Numbered from the stretch's first letter, positions 36,401-45,750 are shown. The stretch: DNA of 64,000 nucleotides from ZC4RG29 sp964521255 (GCA_964521255.1 CAZFRM010000018.1:37583-101582); one strand, 5' to 3'. The notes: a model not told the origin generated them from the letters alone. A program made the numbers and translations.

Positions 36401-37855
36401 CTAGAACTCTTTCTTGATGTTAAAGAAGAACCCGCTCTTGCCTTCCCCATTGAGGGTGTATTCAAATCGAAAAACCATATCGTAAGCGGTCACTACATCA
36501 ATTCCGGCGCCGGCGCCAACAAGAAGTTTATCGGAAAGACGTGTATTAAAATCATTTTCTTCGTAGTAGGGATAATTATTAACGTAGCCAATATCCGTAT
36601 ACGTCTTAATAAAGATTGACAAGGGTATATGACGGAACTGTGAAATTGGTCCCTTCTCCCAGCGATATGTTCTTGAGAATATTCTCTTCTTCAATGTTGT
36701 CTTGTTTAAAAAAAAGTAGGGGCCTTCAATAACATAAATTTCATATCCCCGGAGAATTTCTTTTCGATAACCCATAATACCGTACTGATTGTAAGGTTGG
36801 TCGTCAGGGGTGCTCCAATATCCGTAGGTATAATTAGAGAGGTAAAGATTTTTTTTCAAATCAAAGAATCGTGCATAGGAAGCAATCACCTCGGTTTTAT
36901 TTACATCCAATCCAAATCCACTGCGGAACGCAGATAACCTGACGTGGTAACCTTTCAGCGGATAAGCAATTACATCGCGATGTTCTGAAAAAAAATGATA
37001 AGACAATCGCATAAATTTCTGCCTGGCTTGTTCGCTGCCCAGGTAGTTTGGGTTTAGCTTTGGAATGGTATCATCCACATTAATATCCTCGTATTCTATT
37101 TTTAAGGCATGTGTTTCATAGAAGGAATTTCGGTACGAATAGGTAAGTGCGGCACCTCGTGTTTCGTGTAGGAGTCTTTTACTGTTGTAAAAATCCAGTT
37201 TGTGATCAAGGGTTTGGAAAGCCAGGTTCTTTGATTCCCGGAAATACAGGTCAACTGTAAGGCCTTGTTTCTGCTTGTGATCAATATAGGGAATGATATA
37301 CCGTACGCTGAATACGCGGTTAAAACCAAATTGCATAGTGGCCATTAAGGTTTCATTTCTTCCCCGTACGTTAAACTGGCTTAATTTTATGCCATAGTTT
37401 ACGCGACTAAAATCGTGATCATAGTTTTGCCACCACTCGTTGAAGTTACGATCGGAGAGCTCAAAGATGGGAGAGGGGAAAGTATACCATCGTTCATTCA
37501 GGTCAATTAGCAAATCGATCTTATTGTTTTCTACTTCCAGTTGTCGTACCTCAACCGTGTTAAATAATCTTGTGTTATAGATTTTTTTTCGGTCTTGTTC
37601 GAGACGAGCATCCAGATAAGCTACGTTGATAGTGTCACCAGCTTTCAGTGAAAGTTCACGAAGAATGATTTGATCCCTGGTCTGGCGATTGCCGATAATG
37701 AAGATACGGTTGATGGTGATGATATGGGAAGCGCTGTCATTTTCTATTGCAGGATGCGAATGTATAGTTTGATTAGAAAAATGCTCTCCCTTCAGGAGCA
37801 GGTCTTCCTGTTGAAATGAAAGTAATCCCGTAATCGTAAGAATAATCGCCAGCAT
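36401..37855 (-). CDS. POTRA/Omp85-type outer-membrane protein
   Basis: 484 residues with a short signal segment at the start. One POTRA domain covers about 44-115 (ITINRIFIIGNRQTRDQII; VAYLDARLEQDRKKIYNTRL; NKIDLLIDLNERW). The rest is a 16-strand-type barrel of the BamA/TamA/FhaC group, with GYRKEILRGYEIYVIEGPYF in the place of the VRGF/Y lid-lock motif and a last strand ending NIKKEF (terminal Phe). With a single POTRA it is too short to be BamA itself (4-5 POTRA). It may insert or export a specific partner. It lies 120 bp upstream of the PorV-like gene on the same strand. Confidence 0.88.
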   Translation of the reverse strand: MLAIILTITGLLSFQQEDLLLKGEHFSNQTIHSHPAIENDSASHIITINRIFIIGNRQTRDQIILRELSLKAGDTINVAYLDARLEQDRKKIYNTRLFNTVEVRQLEVENNKIDLLIDLNERWYTFPSPIFELSDRNFNEWWQNYDHDFSRVNYGIKLSQFNVRGRNETLMATMQFGFNRVFSVRYIIPYIDHKQKQGLTVDLYFRESKNLAFQTLDHKLDFYNSKRLLHETRGAALTYSYRNSFYETHALKIEYEDINVDDTIPKLNPNYLGSEQARQKFMRLSYHFFSEHRDVIAYPLKGYHVRLSAFRSGFGLDVNKTEVIASYARFFDLKKNLYLSNYTYGYWSTPDDQPYNQYGIMGYRKEILRGYEIYVIEGPYFFLNKTTLKKRIFSRTYRWEKGPISQFRHIPLSIFIKTYTDIGYVNNYPYYEENDFNTRLSDKLLVGAGAGIDVVTAYDMVFRFEYTLNGEGKSGFFFNIKKEF

Positions 37856-37995
37856 CCTATCACACTATGACCCGCTTTAACTTATTTGGGTTTAAAACTT
37901 AGTTTAAATAACATTAACGAATGCAAATTTCCATAATTAAAGTGGGATTCGATCATGGTTTGTTTAACCAGTTAAAACCAACTTGTTGTTTCATC

Positions 37996-39081
37996 CTATT
38001 CTGAGACCGCCTTTTTTCGAAAGGATAGCCAAAGAATATATATTCCTGCTAAAACAAGAGGAATACTTAGTAATTGACCCATATTAAGAGCCATAGTGCT
38101 TTCAAAATCGACCTGGGGTTCCTTCAGAAATTCAAGTAGAAATCTGAGCCCAAAACAATAAATTAAAAATATACCCAGCAATCTTCCGGGGGGAAGTTTT
38201 TCCTGGTGACGTTTCCAAATCCAAAACAGCCAAACAAAAAGCAATACACAAGCTAACCCTTCATATAGTTGCGCCGGATGACGAGGTATCATATACAAAT
38301 AAACAATAGAGGAATAATAGCCCTTATCATTCTTTATCAATTTTGGATCAAATCTAAATGTTCTGTCGATCTGCTCACGGGACTCCGTGTAATTTACAAT
38401 GTTATAGACCTGATCCTTTAATTCTTCTCCGGTTGCTCCACCCTTCTTGAAATCAACGAGCATCTTTACGGGGGGGTAATTATTTTCGTTAAAGGAAGAA
38501 TCAACTTTCACATAGTATACATCCTCCACGTTTTCTGATACTTTCAATGCCTCTGTAACGTTTCGGGCAAAAACTACTCCTGAATTTGAATGCGTAGGCT
38601 TACCAACGATTTCAGAGTTGAAAAAATTTCCAAACCTTATTAAAGCGCCTGTGAGTGCCACAAGAATAACTATACGATCAACTACCTGGAGCCAGCTTTG
38701 CCCTGGCTTTTTCTTACGGGCATATAGCCAAAGAGCAAAAAGAATAGCAATAGCCGCACCGTGACTTGCTAAACCGCCTTCCCATACTTTTAATATTTTT
38801 ATCGGGTCGCTCAAGTATCGTTGCGGTTCATAAAACAAAACGTGACCAAGCCGGGCGCCAATAATGGTTGCTATCACCATGTAGAGGGTAAGTTTATCAA
38901 CGTCACTTTCGGGCTTGCCTTCTTTTTTATATATGTAGTAAAGAATTTGCTGACTTATCAAGAATCCCAAAGCAAATAATAATCCGTACCAGCGCAAGGT
39001 GATTTGCCTGTCGATAAAGGGTACATGTACAGAAAATATTTCGGGACTTGCATTCCAGATGATAAAACTTAAAAGACTCAT
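37996..39081 (-). CDS. lgt: Prolipoprotein diacylglyceryl transferase
   Basis: 361 residues, seven membrane helices. It transfers diacylglycerol from phosphatidylglycerol to the lipobox Cys of prolipoproteins in the inner membrane. Signatures: RWYGLLFALGFLIS near the start, ARLGHVLFYEPQRYL, EGGLASHGAAIAI (catalytic His region), and RFGNFFNSEIVGKPT (Lgt signature with Arg, Asn, Glu), then HPAQLYEG and FGLRFLLEFLKEPQ. Between the signature and HPAQLYE there is a polar insertion of about 90 residues (about 180-270) absent from E. coli Lgt. Likely essential. Confidence 0.96.
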   Translation of the reverse strand: MSLLSFIIWNASPEIFSVHVPFIDRQITLRWYGLLFALGFLISQQILYYIYKKEGKPESDVDKLTLYMVIATIIGARLGHVLFYEPQRYLSDPIKILKVWEGGLASHGAAIAILFALWLYARKKKPGQSWLQVVDRIVILVALTGALIRFGNFFNSEIVGKPTHSNSGVVFARNVTEALKVSENVEDVYYVKVDSSFNENNYPPVKMLVDFKKGGATGEELKDQVYNIVNYTESREQIDRTFRFDPKLIKNDKGYYSSIVYLYMIPRHPAQLYEGLACVLLFVWLFWIWKRHQEKLPPGRLLGIFLIYCFGLRFLLEFLKEPQVDFESTMALNMGQLLSIPLVLAGIYILWLSFRKKAVSE

Positions 39082-39129
39082 ACTACTTATAGATGGTAAG
39101 TTGACAACTTATAGAGGGGCTTGATTGTT

Positions 39130-39206
39130 GCCACGAGGCACGAAGGTATAAGGAAAATTTTTTCCAGCATCCGATTAGAGTCTTCATGTATCCGTGACTT
39201 TGTGGC
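39130..39206. repeat. CACAAAG-type inverted repeat, copy 3
   Basis: Arms GCCACGAGGCACGAAG (39130-39145) and the region 39182-39206 (CTTCATGTATCCGTGACTTT then GTGGC) are imperfect complements with the CACNAAGNC step. This copy is more degenerate. It fills the nadE-lgt gap. Confidence 0.55.
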
Positions 39207-39245
39207 ATAATAAGAATCTTGCAAACGTAAAGCTAAAATTGTTTA

Positions 39246-41081
39246 TCATAATTTTTCCAGTTCTTCATTAAAGCTGCTGGATAGTATGGGAAAGCGGCAC
39301 CATGTTCGGGGATCAACATTTAAATCGTCCAGGTGAAAGGATGGCGCCAGGCGTTCACGTTTCCATTGATTGAGAGCCCAGAGGCGAAAGAATTTCCTGA
39401 TATAGGCCTTGAGTTGTGTGTGATCCGGGTATTTGTTTTTCATTTCTTCAAAAACACCCTGAGGAGATTTCCGGTCACGGATGCCGTGAAGTTCAATCTC
39501 CGCCAATACTTTGTAGGGCATAAGATCACCTTCGTCTGTCTGTTGTCGATCCGGTGGCCGTAACTCCGCGGTTGGTTGCAGTGAATTTATTCTTCTTAAT
39601 CCAACATGATCCAGTTCACGTTCTGCCCATTGGAGCCATTGCAAAATAAAGGTTTTGCTTAACCCGGCAATAGGGGCAAGGCTTCCGCTTGTATCACCAT
39701 CCATTGTTGCATAGCCTACATCACCTTCACTTCGGTTAGAGGCGGTAAGCAATACAGATCGTTTAATGTTTGCCAACATCCAAATGATGGGTGAACGAGC
39801 TCTGGCCTGAATATTTTGCAGGCTAACATCGTCATTTTCCCAACTGAGTTTCCTGTCAATTGCAGTCTCAATTTTCTTTGTATAGGAACAGACTTCATCA
39901 TCAATCTTCCAATTAAAAAATTGTGCACCAATGGATTCAGCCAGTTCTTCAGCAGCAAGAAACGTTGCTTCGGAAGAATTTTTAGAAGCCTGATATGCGC
40001 AAGCCAGCAATTGATTTGTGGCTTTTCGCCAATCTGCACTTATCGATGAAGAATCAAGGTCAAGGGTTTTACAAAATTTATCCCATCCCAATGATTGACT
40101 GGCTCGCTTCACCATTTCAGCGATGAAGATGGCGCAACTGCCGGAGTCAGCGCCACCACTTAAGGAAAGTACAAAACCTTTGGCTTTACTTTTTCTCAAA
40201 TAGTCGAACAATGCAAGAGACACCGCCTGGGTCAATTCTTCATTTACATCTTTATTGTCAAGGAGTTTCGGCGACTCACTTTTTTCGGGATCAGTAAAAT
40301 CAATGTCACTATAAAGTATTTCGTACTGATTAAATGACAATCTTTTGTTTTGGGCGATAAGTTTTCCTTGTTGCGCGATCAGAATATCGCCATCATAAAT
40401 CATGCGTCCCGCTTCGTTGCCCAATAAATTGGCAAACACGTAAACACATTTGAATTTTTTTGACGCATCAAGAACAACAATCTTTTCACGCAATTGACTT
40501 TTTGACATGGCAAAGTGACTGGCACTGGGATTCAATATCAAATCCACACCTCTTTTAAAAAGCGAATACCCCGGGCGTTGTTCGCGCCAGCCGTCCTCAC
40601 AGATTTCGAATCCAATACGAATGCCCTTGACATTGTAAATAATGTCGCCTACAGGAATTGTCTGATGGTTGCGTTTAATTTCTGATACAATACCTGCCGG
40701 CCAGGGGTCAAACCACCGGGGCTCATAGTGTACACCATCGCGGGCCAGATTTTGTTTGAGGCTAATGCCCATAATTTTTCCATCACTTATCACGCAGGCG
40801 CCGTTGTAAGTTATTTCACCTATCCGAATGGGAAGCCCGACAGAAACCGTTATGCCAATACATTTTTTTTGGATGTACGAAATTTGCTCCCAGGCTTTTT
40901 CCGGAACCCATTCACTAAGAAACATATCTTCGCAGCCGTACCCGGTTACACAAAGTTCAGGCAGGCAAAGAATATCTACCTTTTCAGCCCTTGCTTTTTC
41001 AATGGCATCAACAATATTCTGAACATTGTTGCTCCAGTGAAGTGGGATTTGGTTTACGGTTCCGCCTGCAATTCGTAGCAT
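39246..41081 (-). CDS. nadE: Glutamine-dependent NAD+ synthetase
   Basis: 611 residues in two domains. N-terminal nitrilase-fold glutaminase (about 1-280): catalytic Glu42 in CLPELCVTGYG, the Lys region SLKQNLARDGVHYEPRW and the nucleophile Cys in GFEICEDGW. C-terminal synthetase (about 300-610): PP-loop SLSGGADSGSCAIF, then RSEGDVGYATMDGDTSGSLA and PTAELRPPDRQQTDE. It converts nicotinate adenine dinucleotide plus glutamine and ATP to NAD+. Both active sites are intact. NAD+ is also the co-substrate of the KptA protein encoded 5 kb away, though I see no link beyond that. Confidence 0.96.
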   Translation of the reverse strand: MLRIAGGTVNQIPLHWSNNVQNIVDAIEKARAEKVDILCLPELCVTGYGCEDMFLSEWVPEKAWEQISYIQKKCIGITVSVGLPIRIGEITYNGACVISDGKIMGISLKQNLARDGVHYEPRWFDPWPAGIVSEIKRNHQTIPVGDIIYNVKGIRIGFEICEDGWREQRPGYSLFKRGVDLILNPSASHFAMSKSQLREKIVVLDASKKFKCVYVFANLLGNEAGRMIYDGDILIAQQGKLIAQNKRLSFNQYEILYSDIDFTDPEKSESPKLLDNKDVNEELTQAVSLALFDYLRKSKAKGFVLSLSGGADSGSCAIFIAEMVKRASQSLGWDKFCKTLDLDSSSISADWRKATNQLLACAYQASKNSSEATFLAAEELAESIGAQFFNWKIDDEVCSYTKKIETAIDRKLSWENDDVSLQNIQARARSPIIWMLANIKRSVLLTASNRSEGDVGYATMDGDTSGSLAPIAGLSKTFILQWLQWAERELDHVGLRRINSLQPTAELRPPDRQQTDEGDLMPYKVLAEIELHGIRDRKSPQGVFEEMKNKYPDHTQLKAYIRKFFRLWALNQWKRERLAPSFHLDDLNVDPRTWCRFPILSSSFNEELEKL

Positions 41082-41243
41082 CTTATCTTAAAAGGAATGT
41101 GAAATTTATTTTGGCTGGTTACTATTCTTGGAATTTATTACAACGTTATAAATTGCTATTGGTCAGTAGTGATGCATCCCACCAATGACCAGTGACTAAT
41201 GACCATTGGCTTAAAATCAGATCGTGCTGCATAATTAAAATCT

Positions 41244-41987
41244 TCACGCTTCCAGTGCAAGGATACTGAGCATTTCGCATGTTTTGAAGGCGGCATCCTG
41301 TTCCGCTTTTTTCTTGCTGTTTCCATATCCGGTTCCTTTCGGCTCATTATCAACTGTTACCTGGGCGGTGAATTCCTTGTGGTTCTTTCCTTTTTTTATT
41401 GAAATTATTTCGAATTTAATTTCACGTCCTTCCCGCTGTGCCCATTCTATTATTTTGCTTTTGAAGTTGGAGCTGTTGTTCACTAATACATCAAGATCAT
41501 AATGAGGACTGATAAGTTTGTCAACGACGAATTTCTTGCAGCGAAGGTATCCTTTGTCGAGATAGATAGCCCCTACGATTGCCTCCAATGTGTTACCAAG
41601 AATTACTTGCTGAAGATGAGCATTCTTTTTATCGTATTGAACAATATTGGCTATTCCAATTTTTCTCGCCAACAAATTCAACGACTCACGGTTTACAAGA
41701 CGCGATCGTATTTCTGTTAAAAATCCCTCGTTTTTATAAGGAAATTTCTTGAATAAGTAGTCGGCAACCGCCGCACCAAGAATAGCATCGCCCAGGTACT
41801 CTAATCGTTCATTAGAATCCTTGATGCCGTTATCCGTCTCCTTTGCAATTGAGCTGTGAACAGTTGCCAGCCTGTAGAGATTTAAATTGGACGGTGTCAT
41901 CCCTGCTATATTTTTTATAGCAGCGATCAACTTCCGATCATCACTTTTAGATTTTCCCTTTGGGATTGAGAGTAACTTCCAAACCAA
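41244..41987 (-). CDS. rnc: Ribonuclease III
   Basis: 247 residues. The RNase III domain has the signature NERLEYLGDAILGAAVADYL (about 59-78) and the second acidic site in VILGNTLEAIVGAIYLDKGY. A double-stranded RNA-binding domain follows at about 175-240 (NSSNFKSKIIEWAQREGREI; TGYGNSKKKAEQDAAFKTC). It processes rRNA and other structured RNA. The order acpP-fabF-rnc is the usual bacterial arrangement. The gap upstream to fabF (141 bp) holds a quasi-palindrome. Confidence 0.96.
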   Translation of the reverse strand: MVWKLLSIPKGKSKSDDRKLIAAIKNIAGMTPSNLNLYRLATVHSSIAKETDNGIKDSNERLEYLGDAILGAAVADYLFKKFPYKNEGFLTEIRSRLVNRESLNLLARKIGIANIVQYDKKNAHLQQVILGNTLEAIVGAIYLDKGYLRCKKFVVDKLISPHYDLDVLVNNSSNFKSKIIEWAQREGREIKFEIISIKKGKNHKEFTAQVTVDNEPKGTGYGNSKKKAEQDAAFKTCEMLSILALEA

Positions 41988-42034
41988 GCAATGCTATTTC
42001 TAAACCTACAATTCGATTCAAACTTGATGCTAAG

Positions 42035-42130
42035 TTAATAATTTAGTTATTAAGTTATTGAGCTATTGAGTCGTTTCTAAACATAAGTCTGCTTTACTAA
42101 GCAACTTAATAACCTAATAACTTAGTAACT
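42035..42130. repeat. TTATTAAGTTATTGAG quasi-palindrome between fabF and rnc
   Basis: Words AGTTATTAAGTTATTGAG on one side face AACTTAATAACCTAATAACTTAG on the other, giving an A+T-rich imperfect hairpin. It follows the same design as the TTAAC/GATAACC gaps but with different words. In the nadE-rnc gap (41155-41215) another variant uses CCAATGACCAGTGACTAATG words. Confidence 0.5.
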
Positions 42131-43379
42131 AATCATGCTTCTGGAAAATAACAGAAAAATTGTGGCCTCCGAAACCAAACGTATTACTGAGGGCGGTTTT
42201 GATTGTGCGGTTTTGAGCTTTGTTAAAGGTAAGATTTAATTTAGGGTCGAGTCCCGGATCGTCTATAAAATGGTTGATCGTAGGCGGTATTACAGATTCA
42301 TTTATCGCCATAATACACGCTATACTTTCTATGGCTCCTGCAGCTCCCAACAGGTGACCTGTCATGGATTTTGTGGAGCTTATGTTCATCTTATAGGAAT
42401 GATCACCGAATACTTTTTGAATGGCTTTAATTTCACCCAGGTCGCCGAGAGGAGTTGAAGTTCCGTGCGTATTGATATAATCAACATCTTCTGCTTTTAT
42501 ATTGGAGTCTTCCAGGGCATTATACATTACCTTGATAATTCCGGCGCCTTCCGGGTGTGGCGCAGTGATATGATATGCATCGGCAGACATACCACCACCT
42601 AAGACTTCAGCGTATATTTTTGCTCCGCGTCTTTTAGCATGCTCATACTCTTCAAGTATAAGGGCACCAGCGCCTTCTCCCAGCACGAAACCATCACGGT
42701 CTTTATCGTATGGTCTGGAAGCTGTTTCCGGAGAATCATTTCTTTCAGATAATGCTCTCAGGGCATTGAACCCGCCAACACCGGCTTCACAAACAGCGGC
42801 CTCTGATCCACCCGTCACGATAATATCTGCTTTACCTAATCGCAAATAGGTAAGTGCATCATAAATGGCATTGGTTGAAGAAGCACAGGCGGAAACCGTA
42901 ACAAAGTTGGGTCCCCTGAATCCATATTTTATGGAGATATGACCTGCACTGAGGTCTGGAATCATTTTCGGAATGAAGAAGGGGTTGAAGCGGGGTGTGC
43001 CATCACCTCTTGTATAAGTTTTAACCTCTTCCTGGAATGTTAAGAGCCCCCCGATGCCGGATCCCCATATCACGCCAACGCGATCAGGATTAAGTTCCGC
43101 CAACGGGAGGCTTGAATCTTTAATCGCCTCATCCACCACTACCATTGCATACTGGGCAAAGGGGTCCATCTTCCTCGCCTCTTTGCGATCCATAAAATTT
43201 CCTACATCGAAATTCTTTACCTCACAAGCGAACCTGGTTTTGAAAAGAGTAGCATCAAATCGAGTTATAGGCGCAGCACCGCTAACACCGTTTTTAAGAC
43301 CCAGCCAGTACTCTTGTACGGTGTTTCCTAATGGTGTGAGTGCGCCAAGCCCAGTGACTACTACTCTCTTTAAAGTCAT
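42129..43379 (-). CDS. fabF: 3-oxoacyl-ACP synthase II
   Basis: 416 residues, usual length. Condensing-enzyme triad: Cys in TVSACASSTNAIYD, first His in NTHGTSTPLGD, second His in STKSMTGHLLGAAGA. The N-terminus KRVVVTGLGALTPLGNT and the GFGGHN loop near the end are typical. It elongates acyl-ACP with malonyl-ACP in fatty acid synthesis. It follows acpP by 38 bp and is certainly in its operon. Confidence 0.97.
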   Translation of the reverse strand: MTLKRVVVTGLGALTPLGNTVQEYWLGLKNGVSGAAPITRFDATLFKTRFACEVKNFDVGNFMDRKEARKMDPFAQYAMVVVDEAIKDSSLPLAELNPDRVGVIWGSGIGGLLTFQEEVKTYTRGDGTPRFNPFFIPKMIPDLSAGHISIKYGFRGPNFVTVSACASSTNAIYDALTYLRLGKADIIVTGGSEAAVCEAGVGGFNALRALSERNDSPETASRPYDKDRDGFVLGEGAGALILEEYEHAKRRGAKIYAEVLGGGMSADAYHITAPHPEGAGIIKVMYNALEDSNIKAEDVDYINTHGTSTPLGDLGEIKAIQKVFGDHSYKMNISSTKSMTGHLLGAAGAIESIACIMAINESVIPPTINHFIDDPGLDPKLNLTFNKAQNRTIKTALSNTFGFGGHNFSVIFQKHD

Positions 43380-43417
43380 GATGGAGGGGGTGTGGTAAGG
43401 GAAAAGAAAATATCAAG

Positions 43418-43657
43418 TTACTTCTTAACGTTTTGCTCTAAGTAAGAGATCGCCTGGCCGACGGTAGAGATGTTCTCGGCCTGATCATCTGGAATGGAGA
43501 TGTTGAATTCTTTTTCGAACTCCATGATAAGTTCTACTGTGTCGAGGGAGTCAGCACCAAGGTCATTGGTGAAGCTTGCCTCTGGAGTAACTTCAGATTC
43601 TTCAACGCCAAGTTTCTCGATGATGATCTGTTTTACTTTTTGTGCAATTTCAGACAT
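43418..43657 (-). CDS. acpP: Acyl carrier protein
   Basis: 79 residues. The phosphopantetheine site is Ser37 in GADSLDTVELIM. The flanking acidic helices (EKLGVEESEVTPEASFTNDL, MEFEKEFNISIPDDQAENI) are typical. It carries growing acyl chains for fabF encoded next. The upstream gene is divergent with 118 bp between start codons, so its promoter must lie there. Confidence 0.98.
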   Translation of the reverse strand: MSEIAQKVKQIIIEKLGVEESEVTPEASFTNDLGADSLDTVELIMEFEKEFNISIPDDQAENISTVGQAISYLEQNVKK

Positions 43658-43775
43658 GTTTTTAAGGTTTTAGATGATTTAAAAATCTCTGCAAAGAAAG
43701 ATATTTGCGAGAATATTGTCAAAATCTTTTTTGAACAGTTAAGACCGGGTTAAAAACTGCATATTTGGTTAAAAA

Positions 43776-44198
43776 ATGAAGAAAAGCAAGCTCTTCGTTG
43801 AGTATGAAATTGATTTCGATGCCTTCGGAATAATGACTTCGGTGAAGGGATACAAGCTGGCGTGGGAGATTAATAAGCGATTAGGTGTTCATCTTGTAAA
43901 GCAGGATGACCACATAATTGGAGTTAGAAAAAATGTGGAAAAGAGCTTCCCTTATTTCTCGTTTGAGACGCCGTTAAATCGATTGAAATTACTTAAAAAC
44001 AAACCTGCTGAAGAGCTGTCAGGAAAGTATTCTCTCATTCCTGAATTTCCTCACTTTGATTTTATAATTTTGGCCCGCTTAAGTGAGCACCTTATGAAAG
44101 AGCCACTGACGGAAGTGTTCCGTCAAATTCCATCGGTTGAGTTAGTGTCATCATTTGCCATTGACACGTTGAAATCAAAAACCAATTTTGTGTTCTGA
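43776..44198 (+). CDS. IPExxxVDY-family-like small protein
   Basis: 140 residues, no signal peptide. The segment YSLIPEFPHFDFIILARL matches the IPExxxVDY family, with FDF in place of VDY. The first part (KSKLFVEYEIDFDAFGIMTS, YKLAWEINKRLGVHLVK) fits relatives that I recall sitting next to pyk and the acpP-fabF-rnc block in Bacteroidota. No function is established. pyk follows after 72 bp. Confidence 0.82.
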   Translation: MKKSKLFVEYEIDFDAFGIMTSVKGYKLAWEINKRLGVHLVKQDDHIIGVRKNVEKSFPYFSFETPLNRLKLLKNKPAEELSGKYSLIPEFPHFDFIILARLSEHLMKEPLTEVFRQIPSVELVSSFAIDTLKSKTNFVF

Positions 44199-44270
44199 TT
44201 ATGATTAATAACCTTTACACAATTTACCTTGAAACCTTAAACCTTAACTATACCTAGTTCACCACATCCT

Positions 44271-45701
44271 ATGACAGACAGAGTTTTTTTTAACAAGACG
44301 AAAATTGTAGCTACAGTAGGTCCGGCGTCAAACTCCAAAGAAATGCTTCGGGCATTAATAAAGGAAGGAGTAGATGTTTTTCGTCTTAATTTTTCGCACG
44401 GCACACACGAAGATCACCTGAAGGTTGTCAACTATGTGAGAGAGTTGAATGAAGAGATGAATACAACGATATGCTTACTTCAGGATCTTCAAGGCCCAAA
44501 AATTCGGGTCCAGGAAGTGGAAGCAGGTGTAGTACTTGAGCACGGACAGGAGTTTATCATCACTACGCATCAGCTTGTGGGTAATCGTGAAATTGTAAGT
44601 ACATCGTATACAGGTCTTATTAAAGATGTGGCCATTGGAGATACCATTCTGGTCGATGATGGAAAGATTGAATTGAAAGTTAAAGAGGTGAGAGACACCG
44701 ATGTAGTAACCCAGGTTGTTTACGGTGGCCCGTTAAAATCCAGAAAGGGCATTAACCTGCCTTTTACAAAGGTCTCAGCGCCTTCACTAACAGAAAAAGA
44801 TCTCCAGGATCTTGAGTTTGGTATCAAGCATGATATTGATTGGATTGCCTTGTCGTTTGTTCGCAAGGCTTCTGACATAAAAACCATGCGTGACATTCTT
44901 CAAAAGAATAAATCAGTGGCTAAAATTGTGGCTAAAATTGAAAAGCCGGAAGCCCTGAGCAATATCGATGAGATCATTGAACTTACGGATGGGATAATGG
45001 TAGCACGCGGAGACCTGGGTGTAGAAATATGGCTGGAAGAAGTGCCAATGGTTCAAAAGATGCTGGTAGAGAAGTGTAATAAAGTCGGTAAACCGGTTAT
45101 CGTGGCTACGCAGATGATGGAAAGCATGATCGAGAACCCGAGGCCTACACGGGCAGAAACCAATGATGTGGCTAATGCCGTGATGGATGGCGCCGATGCG
45201 TTAATGCTCTCTGCTGAAACTGCTGCCGGCAAGTATCCGCTGGAAGTTATTCGCAGTATGGTACGTACTATTGCCTCCGTTGAAAAAAATCAAAATATAT
45301 ATTACCGGTTCCGCGAAGCCGATCCGAAATCACCCATTTTCGTTCATGATAGTTTTGTTTTGGCGGCCTGCAAACTTGCAAAAGATGTGGGTGCTAAAGC
45401 GATTGTGGGAATGACTACAACAGGCTACACAGCATTCAAATCATCTTCTCACCGGCCTAACCTTAATATCTTCGTATTCACCGCTAACAAGAAGCTCCTC
45501 ACTTACATTAACCTCGTTTGGGGTTCACGGGCATATTTCTACGATAAAACTGAATCGACTGATGAGACTATCTCTGACGTAGAAGAAATATTGAAAAAGG
45601 ACGGCCATGTAAAGTCAGGCGATATTTTTGTTGTGCTCGCCAGCATGCCCATCAAGGAAAAGCAACGGACTAATACGATCAAGCTTAATATTGTTAAGTA
45701 G
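44271..45701 (+). CDS. pyk: Pyruvate kinase
   Basis: 476 residues. The enzyme makes pyruvate and ATP from phosphoenolpyruvate and ADP at the end of glycolysis. Seen: TKIVATVGPASNSKEML (N-terminus), VFRLNFSHGTHEDH, LQDLQGPKIRVQE, the active-site segment KIVAKIEKPEAL through DGIMVARGDLGVEI, MMESMIENPRPTRAETNDVA and ALMLSAETAAGKYP. The C-terminal allosteric domain is present and ends at the TAG whose last base begins the repeat at 45701. Confidence 0.97.
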   Translation: MTDRVFFNKTKIVATVGPASNSKEMLRALIKEGVDVFRLNFSHGTHEDHLKVVNYVRELNEEMNTTICLLQDLQGPKIRVQEVEAGVVLEHGQEFIITTHQLVGNREIVSTSYTGLIKDVAIGDTILVDDGKIELKVKEVRDTDVVTQVVYGGPLKSRKGINLPFTKVSAPSLTEKDLQDLEFGIKHDIDWIALSFVRKASDIKTMRDILQKNKSVAKIVAKIEKPEALSNIDEIIELTDGIMVARGDLGVEIWLEEVPMVQKMLVEKCNKVGKPVIVATQMMESMIENPRPTRAETNDVANAVMDGADALMLSAETAAGKYPLEVIRSMVRTIASVEKNQNIYYRFREADPKSPIFVHDSFVLAACKLAKDVGAKAIVGMTTTGYTAFKSSSHRPNLNIFVFTANKKLLTYINLVWGSRAYFYDKTESTDETISDVEEILKKDGHVKSGDIFVVLASMPIKEKQRTNTIKLNIVK

Positions 45702-45721
45702 GTTATCGGTTAATAGTTAAT
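45701..45721 (+). repeat. Left 21-bp inverted repeat around the KptA unit
   Basis: The 21 bases here are the exact reverse complement of 47128-47148. The sequence is of the GGTTATCGGTTAATAG type found in the topA-antiporter gap. The first base is the last base of the pyk stop codon. Confidence 0.7.
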
Positions 45722-45750
45722 AGTTTGCTATTTGAATGAATAGGATACTA

